Source: JBBKWG01 sp037968835 (GTDB taxonomy: Bacteria; Pseudomonadota; Alphaproteobacteria; Rhodobacterales; Rhodobacteraceae). Taken from it: a DNA stretch of 5,179 nucleotides. Positions within the stretch are counted from its first letter, which is position 1, and every line of letters begins with the position of its first letter. The notes beneath the pieces are model-generated. The model saw nothing but the letters and a program-made list of their open reading frames with translations. It searched no databases and had not been told where the DNA came from. The position numbers were made by a program, and so were the translations under genes. Positions 1 through 5,179 of this stretch are shown in pieces. The DNA is taken from positions 1 through 5,179 of the forward strand of contig JBBKWG010000114.1 of NCBI GenBank assembly GCA_037968835.1. Direction: 5' to 3'.

Positions 1-939
1 GCGGTCATTGCAGGGGTCACGACCGGTGCCATCGTCGGCGCGATCCAGGGCTTCTTGATCGCCTATCTCGCGATCCCGGCGTTCATCGTGACGCTGGGCG
101 GCCTACTGGTCTGGCGCGGCGCTGCGTTCCTGATCGCGCGGGGCGAGACAATTTCGCCCGTTGATCCGACCTTCGCGCTGCTCGGCGGTGGTCCTTACGG
201 CGCGATTGGAGCGACCGGAAGCTGGATCGTCGGCATACTGGCATGCATCGGCATCATTTTCCTGGTCCTGCATGGCCGTCGCCAACGGATCCGGTTCAAA
301 TTCCCGCTGCGTCCGGTCTGGGCCGATACGTTCCTTGGCGCGGTCGGTTGTGCCGTCGCAATTGGCGCGGTGCTTCTTGTCAATTCCTACCCCTGGCCGC
401 GCGGAATCGTGCGTCAGTATGCCGAAGCCAACAATATCATCGTTCCCGACGAGGGACTGTTCATCTCGCACGGTTTCGCGATCCCGGTGCTGATCCTGAT
501 CGGCGTCGGCATCATAATGACGGTGTTGATGAATCGCACCCGGTTCGGGCGCTACGTCTTCGCCATCGGCGGCAACCCCGAAGCAGCGGAACTCGCGGGC
601 ATCAACACCCGGATGATGAAGGTCAAGATCTTCTCGCTGATGGGCTTTCTCGCGGGCCTGTCGTCGGTCGTCGCCTCGGCCCGTCTGAACTCGGCCACGA
701 ATGCGCTTGGCACCCTTGACGAGCTATACGTCATCGCCGCCGCCGTGATCGGCGGCACGTCGCTGGCCGGTGGTGTCGGCACGATCTATGGCGCGATCCT
801 TGGCGCGCTCGTGATGCAAAGCCTTCAGACCGGCATGGTCCTGATCGGCTTTGACGCCGCGATCCAGCAGGTCGTAGTCGGCTCCGTCCTTGTGTTGGCC
901 GTCTGGCTCGACATCCTTTACCGCCGCAATTCCAAGTAA
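1..939 (+). CDS. xylH: Xylose/sugar ABC transporter permease, XylH type (5' partial)
   Basis: Inner-membrane permease of a CUT2-type sugar ABC importer that forms the translocation channel for the sugar delivered by a periplasmic binding protein. The frame is open from base 1 without a proper start. The TTG at 55 is an internal leucine codon in the middle of a membrane helix, so the gene begins upstream and only the last 312 residues are seen. By eye there are about eight to ten hydrophobic segments, for example near residues 5-46 (two), 74-92, 109-128, 159-178, 208-228, 242-284 and 288-306. The conserved cytoplasmic loop GRYVFAIGGNPEAAELAGI at residues 183-201, which couples to the ATPase, is typical of the RbsC/XylH/AraH family. 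The xylose assignment rests mainly on the adjacent xylG, xylB and xylA. By sequence alone it could be a permease for another monosaccharide. The stop codon TAA is part of the next gene's Shine-Dalgarno sequence. Confidence 0.9.
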   Translation, partial: AVIAGVTTGAIVGAIQGFLIAYLAIPAFIVTLGGLLVWRGAAFLIARGETISPVDPTFALLGGGPYGAIGATGSWIVGILACIGIIFLVLHGRRQRIRFKFPLRPVWADTFLGAVGCAVAIGAVLLVNSYPWPRGIVRQYAEANNIIVPDEGLFISHGFAIPVLILIGVGIIMTVLMNRTRFGRYVFAIGGNPEAAELAGINTRMMKVKIFSLMGFLAGLSSVVASARLNSATNALGTLDELYVIAAAVIGGTSLAGGVGTIYGAILGALVMQSLQTGMVLIGFDAAIQQVVVGSVLVLAVWLDILYRRNSK

Positions 940-943
940 GGAG
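937..943 (+). promoter_or_regulatory. Ribosome binding site of the ABC ATPase gene
   Basis: TAAGGAG lies 6 nt before the ATG at 950 and is a near-perfect Shine-Dalgarno match. Its first three bases are the stop codon of the permease gene, so termination of the permease and initiation of the ATPase occur at the same spot. This site fixes the start at 950 and argues against the in-frame ATG at 890, which lies inside the permease gene and would add 20 residues with no family counterpart. Confidence 0.85.
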
Positions 944-949
944 CGCGAC

Positions 950-1713
<764 letters not shown>

Positions 1714-1714
<1 letters not shown>

Positions 1715-3150
1715 TGTATCTTGGACTTGACCTTGGCACGTCGGGCCTGAAGGGACTGTTGATCGACCGGGACCAGCGCGTTATCGCGGACGCCACCGCG
1801 CCGCTCTCGGTGTCACGACCCCACGACGGCTGGTCCGAACAGAACCCTGCCGACTGGATCGCCGCTGCCGAGACCGTGTTGGCGAGGCTCGCGGCGGATG
1901 TCGGACTGGCGGATGTCGAGGCAATCGGCCTTTCGGGTCACATGCACGGCGCGACGCTTCTGGACCGCGCCGACGAGGTGCTGCGCCCTTGCATCCTGTG
2001 GAACGACACGCGCTCGTTTGCCGAGGCCGCCGAAATGGACGCCGATCCGATCTGGCGCGAGATCACCGGCAATATCGTCTTTCCCGGCTTCACCGCGCCC
2101 AAGGTCGCGTGGGTGAAGAACAACGAACCCGCCATCTTCGCTCAGATCGCGCGGGTCTTGCTGCCCAAGGACTACCTGCGGCTCTGGCTGACCGGCGAGC
2201 ATGTCGCCGAGATGTCGGATGCGGCCGGGACAAGCTGGCTTGAAACCGGTGCGCGCGACTGGAGCGATGCACTTCTTGAACGCACCGGGCTTGGCCGGGA
2301 GGCGATGCCGCGTCTTGTCGAGGGCTCGGAGGTGTCGGGAACCGTCCGCGAGACCCATTGCGCGCATTTCGGTCTGAAGCCGTCCTGCGTCGTTGCCGGC
2401 GGCGGCGGTGACAACGCCGCGTCCGCCATCGGGATGGGCGTTGTGTCCGCCGGGCAGTCGTTCGTGTCGCTCGGGACGTCGGGCGTCCTGTTCGTGGCCA
2501 ACGACGGCTATCGCCCCGATCCCGCAACCGCCGTCCACACCTTCTGTCACGCGGTGCCGGGGGCCTGGCACCAGATGGGCGTGATCCTGTCGGCCACCGA
2601 TGCGCTCAACTGGTTCGCCGGTCTTGTCGGCGAGGATGCCGCACACCTGACCGCGGACCTCGGCCCGCTTCAGGCCCCCGGCAAGACGCTGTTCATGCCC
2701 TACCTCGGCGGCGAACGGACGCCACTCAACAGCGCAACCGTGCGCGGCGCGTTCCTTGGACTGGAGCACGCAACCGACAAGGCCGTCGCGGTGCGCGCGA
2801 TCCTAGAAGGCGTCACATTCGCGCTTGCCGACAGTCGCGATGCGCTGGCCGCGACCGGCACCATGATCACGACCTGCGTCGCGGTCGGCGGTGGCAGCAA
2901 GTCGGACTATTGGCTCGGCGCGATTGCCACGGCGCTCGACCTGCCGATTTCCGTGCCCGTCTCGGGCGATTTCGGGGCTGCATTCGGTGCGGCGCGGCTT
3001 GGAATGATGGCGGCGACCGGCGACACGTCGCTGGCGACACCCCCGGCGATTGCCCGGACACTGGAGCCGAGGCCGGACCTGCGTGACGCATTTCTTGAAG
3101 CCCATCAGCGATACAAGACCGCGTCCGCGTTCTTGAAGGAGTTCACATGA
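1714..3150 (+). CDS. xylB: Xylulokinase (FGGY family)
   Basis: Catalyses ATP-dependent phosphorylation of D-xylulose to D-xylulose 5-phosphate, the entry to the pentose phosphate pathway (EC 2.7.1.17). It has 478 residues, the normal length for the family (E. coli XylB about 484). The N-terminal FGGY domain opens with GLDLGTSGLK at 4-13, including Asp6. The substrate motif GHMHG at 75-79 contains Met77-His78, WNDTR is at 96-100, and the catalytic base is Asp233 in GGGGDNAA. These residues match the numbering of the E. coli enzyme as I remember it. The C-terminal ATP-binding domain contains LGTSGVLF at 253-260, MPYLGGERTP at 328-337 and the FGGY signature region VGGGSKSDYW at 391-400. The ATG overlaps the preceding stop (TAATG) and has no clear Shine-Dalgarno sequence, so translation probably depends on ribosomes finishing xylG. 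The end overlaps the xylA start by 4 nt (ATGA). The GHMHG motif and its xylA neighbour favour xylulose over glycerol or ribulose as substrate. Confidence 0.96.
3135..3141 (+). promoter_or_regulatory. Ribosome binding site of xylA
   Basis: GAAGGAG lies inside the last codons of xylB and ends 5 nt before the ATG at 3147. It gives xylA its own strong initiation signal in addition to the ATGA overlap, unlike xylB. This may allow xylose isomerase to be made at a higher level than the kinase from the same message. Confidence 0.8.
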
Positions 3151-4451
3151 CCGATTTCTTCCGCGACATCCCGAAAATCCGCTTCGAGGGCGCCGACACC
3201 ACAAACGAATTCGCGTTCCGCCACTACGACCCCGAAGAGATCGTGCTGGGCAAGCGGATGGAAGACCACCTGCGCTTCGCCGTCGCCTATTGGCACAGCT
3301 TCGCGTGGCCCGGCGGCGACCCCTTTGGCGGCCAGACGTTCGAGCGGCCGTGGTTCGGCGACACGATGGAGCTTGCGAAACTCAAAGCCGACGTTGCGTT
3401 CGAAATGTTCGATCTGCTCGGACAGCCCTATTTCTGCTTTCACGACGCCGATGTCCGCCCCGAAGGCGCCAGCTTTGCCGAAAGCACCGCGCGGCTGGAC
3501 GAGATCGTCGACTACTTCGGGCAAAAAATGGAGACCTCCGGGACCAAACTCCTCTGGGGAACCGCCAACCTGTTCACACACCGCCGCTACATGGCCGGCG
3601 CGGCGACGAACCCCGATCCGGACGTGTTCGCCTATGCCGCCGCGACCGTCAAAACCTGCATTGATGCGACGCACAGGCTCGGCGGTGAAAACTACGTCCT
3701 CTGGGGTGGGCGCGAGGGCTATGAGACGCTTCTGAACACCGACCTCAAACGCGAACGCCAGCAGGCCGGCCGTTTCCTGTCGATGGTCGTGGAGTATGCC
3801 CGTCGCATCGGCTTCACGGGCGCGATCCTGATCGAGCCGAAACCGCAGGAGCCGTCAAAGCACCAGTACGATTACGACGTCGCAACGGTCTACGGGTTCC
3901 TCAAGGATTTCGGGCTGGAGAACGAGGTGAAGGTGAATCTCGAGCAGGGCCACGCCATTCTTGCCGGCCACTCGTTCGAGCATGAAATCGCGCTTGCCAC
4001 CTCGCTCGGAATCCTCGGCTCGATCGACATGAACCGCAACGATTACCAGTCGGGCTGGGACACCGATCAGTTCCCCAACAACGGCCCCGAGGTGATGCTG
4101 GCCTATTACGAAATCCTGAAATCCGGCGGGTTCACCACCGGCGGGACGAATTTCGACGCCAAGCTGCGCCGCCAGTCGCTTGATCCCGAAGACCTGATCC
4201 TCGCCCATGTCGGCGCGATGGATGTCTGCGCCGCCGCACTGAAAGGCGCCGCCGCGATGCTTGAGGACGGCACGCTCGAACACCGCCGCACCGCGCGCTA
4301 TGCCAGTTGGGACACCAAAGCCGCCAAATTCATGCTGTCCGACGGGACGCTGGAGCAATGCGAAAAGCGCGTGCTGGACGAAGCCATCGACCCTCAGCCG
4401 AAATCAGGCCAACAAGAGCGTCTGGAAACCCTCGTCAACCGTTTCTGCTAA
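3147..4451 (+). CDS. xylA: Xylose isomerase, class II
   Basis: Cytoplasmic, divalent-metal-dependent enzyme that converts D-xylose to D-xylulose (EC 5.3.1.5), the first intracellular step of the pathway. At 434 residues it has the class II length (about 440; class I enzymes are near 390). The catalytic pair His99 and Asp102 lies in FHDADVRPEG at 98-107. The two-metal site is complete: Glu230 and Lys232 (IEPKP), Glu266 and His269, Asp294, Asp305 and Asp307 (GWDTDQFP), and Asp337 (GGTNFDAK). Every one is offset by -2 from the E. coli enzyme as I recall it. One deviation is that the stretch around the Glu/His ligands reads VNLEQGHA, where E. coli has VNIEANHA. The ligands themselves are kept and the change is probably lineage variation. 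The start overlaps the xylB stop by 4 nt and has its own ribosome binding site. It is the last gene of the visible operon. Confidence 0.97.
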   Translation: MTDFFRDIPKIRFEGADTTNEFAFRHYDPEEIVLGKRMEDHLRFAVAYWHSFAWPGGDPFGGQTFERPWFGDTMELAKLKADVAFEMFDLLGQPYFCFHDADVRPEGASFAESTARLDEIVDYFGQKMETSGTKLLWGTANLFTHRRYMAGAATNPDPDVFAYAAATVKTCIDATHRLGGENYVLWGGREGYETLLNTDLKRERQQAGRFLSMVVEYARRIGFTGAILIEPKPQEPSKHQYDYDVATVYGFLKDFGLENEVKVNLEQGHAILAGHSFEHEIALATSLGILGSIDMNRNDYQSGWDTDQFPNNGPEVMLAYYEILKSGGFTTGGTNFDAKLRRQSLDPEDLILAHVGAMDVCAAALKGAAAMLEDGTLEHRRTARYASWDTKAAKFMLSDGTLEQCEKRVLDEAIDPQPKSGQQERLETLVNRFC

Positions 4452-4520
4452 ACGCCCACCGCAGCGGAGAGGCGCCATTTACAGCGGAAAATTATCGAGA
4501 AAACTGGCTCCGGCGGTAGG

Positions 4521-4549
4521 CCTTGGGGAAGAATTCAAACCACCCAAGG
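4521..4549 (+). terminator. Possible terminator hairpin of the xyl operon
   Basis: CCTTGGG at 4521-4527 pairs perfectly with CCCAAGG at 4543-4549 across a 15-nt loop, 70 nt after the xylA stop. It is followed by AAATCACCTTTT, so the T-run is short and 8 nt away from the stem. This is a weak fit to an intrinsic terminator. It could also simply be a 3'-end stabilising hairpin or a chance palindrome. No better terminator was seen closer to xylA. Confidence 0.3.
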
Positions 4550-4669
4550 AAATCACCTTTTGCCTTTATATTTCAAGCGTTTAGGCCGCAACTCTCGTCC
4601 ACGTCGTCTGGCCCTGTGTGTACTTTTCGCGGCCAAACTGCGTACCTGTCTATGAGTACTTGCTGGGTC

Positions 4670-4804
4670 CGTCAATGGCTCGGCTGCCCTCACCCCACCT
4701 TTACCCGGCGATGGTTTACCGTATCCTCGACTACCTTTTCTGAACAATCAGCGCAAAGCAACGGCGTCTCACCTACAAACATTTCGTCGATGGCTCGGCA
4801 TCCC
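4670..4804. repeat. Pair of 20-nt imperfect direct repeats
   Basis: The copies at 4670-4689 and 4785-4804 are identical at 17 of 20 positions, with a perfect 10-nt core ATGGCTCGGC (4675-4684 and 4790-4799). Their starts are 115 nt apart, which is not a multiple of three, so they do not reflect a repeat within one reading frame. Their function is unknown. They may be traces of an old duplication or a chance match. Confidence 0.45.
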
Positions 4805-4863
4805 ATTGCGTTGAGCCCAGCGTCATGCCCTGTTCGGAATTCGCATTAATTCGACTAGAATAA

Positions 4864-4891
4864 GGTCGGAACTTTCTCAGGTTGGAACATT
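4864..4891. repeat. Two adjacent GGTYGGAAC-type repeats
   Basis: GGTCGGAACTTT at 4864-4875 and GGTTGGAACATT at 4880-4891 match at 10 of 12 positions with a period of 16 nt. The spacing is roughly one and a half helical turns. They sit just upstream of the weak open frame at 4895-5134. They could be a tandem protein-binding site or coincidence. GGAAC resembles the -35 element of EcfG stress promoters, but no CGTT-type -10 element follows either copy at 16-17 nt. Confidence 0.35.
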
Positions 4892-4894
4892 TCC

Positions 4895-5134
4895 GTGGTG
4901 TTATCCCCGATGGAGCAACCCGCCTCGCTCCGCCGGGACGTTTCATTGACTGAGACATCCCGCACCTTTGGTTCGTACCTGAAATGGAGACGAGCCCTGG
5001 GCGCCGGTCGCCGTTGGGCGCGGAGTGGTCACGCGGCGGTACAGAGTGATGCCAAGTTTGAAGGTTGTACAGCTTCTGCGATGGCACGCACACTAGAGGT
5101 ACATCTGACGACCGTAGTAACCCATTTTGATTGA
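4895..5134 (+). other. Unrecognised open frame with helix-turn-helix-like C-terminus (doubtful gene)
   Basis: A GTG-initiated frame of 79 codons, with an in-frame ATG at 4910. I do not recognise the product. Residues 60-78 (bases 5072-5128), including MARTLEVHLTTVVTHF, follow the spacing of a helix-turn-helix (Ala, then Leu, a Val turn, Thr-Val, and a terminal aromatic) as seen in resolvases, IS-element transposases and small regulators. The first half is basic and shows no domain. No Shine-Dalgarno sequence precedes either start and codon use is unlike the xyl genes. It is most likely either non-coding or the remnant of a DNA-binding protein such as a recombinase. The functional reading is inference from one short motif. 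Confidence 0.15.
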
Positions 5135-5179
5135 GCAAGATAATTCGTCTCCGGATGCGCCCGTCATCAACGAGGATTG

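Larger units (their letters stand above)
4452..5179. other. 728-nt gene-poor tail downstream of xylA
   Basis: No recognisable protein or RNA gene was found on either strand. Base composition is visibly richer in A and T than the operon, and open frames are short, overlapping and lack convincing ribosome binding sites. No frame gives a product I recognise. The stretch holds a hairpin that may end the xyl transcript, several short imperfect repeats, and an open frame (4895-5134) with a helix-turn-helix-like end, each listed separately. It may be intergenic DNA before a gene beyond the window, or the decayed remnant of a gene or mobile element. No intact transposase and no clear terminal inverted repeats were seen. 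Confidence 0.7.

Noticed and set aside
55..57. TTG as start codon of the permease
   Set aside because: The frame is open to base 1 and encodes 18 further residues of hydrophobic permease-like sequence, so the gene simply continues off the left edge.
890..949. Upstream in-frame ATG for the ABC ATPase at 890
   Set aside because: It lies inside the permease gene, lacks a ribosome binding site and would add residues absent from the family. The ATG at 950 has TAAGGAG at ideal spacing.
1813..2769. Long minus-strand open frame of 318 codons across xylB
   Set aside because: It is a shadow of the GC-rich xylB codons. The product is low-complexity in G, R, H and A with no domain, while the + strand encodes a complete xylulokinase.
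4837..4852. Small palindrome GAATT-N6-AATTC
   Set aside because: The 5-bp arms are A/T-rich and easily arise by chance. There is no T-run for a terminator and no other operator evidence.
4833..4861. Sigma-70 promoter with TAGAAT at 4856-4861
   Set aside because: The -10 resembles the consensus, but the hexamer 17 nt upstream (TTCGGA) matches TTGACA poorly and no credible gene follows. GATAAT at 5139-5144 was rejected for the same lack of a -35 element.
4868..4905. EcfG-type stress promoter suggested by GGAAC
   Set aside because: Neither GGAAC copy is followed at 16-17 nt by a GTT-type -10 element (the sequences there are ATTT and CCCC).
5001..5021. GCGCC/GGCGC hairpin, considered as part of an RNA gene or terminator
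   Set aside because: The stem has only 5 bp and no T-run follows. No cloverleaf or other RNA fold could be built around it.
4452..5179. CRISPR array, tRNA gene or intact insertion sequence in the tail
   Set aside because: There are no regularly spaced identical repeats, no tRNA arms with a CCA-type acceptor and TPsiC loop, and no paired terminal inverted repeats or transposase-sized frame.

Overview
This window carries the distal part of a D-xylose uptake and catabolism operon, all on the + strand, followed by a gene-poor tail. The four genes are GC-rich, with mostly G or C at third codon positions. The XylA sequence, the single-domain ABC ATPase and the tight gene packing all suggest an alphaproteobacterium, most likely a Rhodobacterales (Roseobacter/Paracoccus-like) member. 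This placement is inferred from resemblance and not from a database search.

Region 1-939 is the 3' part of a sugar ABC permease (XylH type) whose start lies upstream of the window. Region 950-1714 is the partner ATPase (XylG/FrcA type, one nucleotide-binding domain). Region 1714-3150 is xylulokinase (xylB) and 3147-4451 is xylose isomerase (xylA). The junctions are 10 nt, -1 nt and -4 nt, so this is a single transcription unit with probable translational coupling. The periplasmic binding protein (xylF) and any regulator are not in the window and are probably upstream. The promoter is also outside the window.

Together the products import D-xylose using ATP (XylH and XylG with an unseen binding protein), isomerise it to D-xylulose (XylA) and phosphorylate it to D-xylulose 5-phosphate (XylB) for the pentose phosphate pathway. 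All key catalytic and metal-binding residues I could check in XylA, XylB and XylG are present, so these three look functional.

Region 4452-5179 (728 nt) has no recognisable gene. It is visibly less GC-rich than the operon, with stops in every frame. It holds a possible terminator hairpin soon after xylA, a 20-nt imperfect direct repeat, a pair of GGTYGGAAC-type repeats, and a short open frame ending in a helix-turn-helix-like stretch. It could be ordinary intergenic DNA or an eroded gene or mobile-element remnant. I see no convincing undescribed system here; the catabolic block is conventional and only the tail is unexplained.
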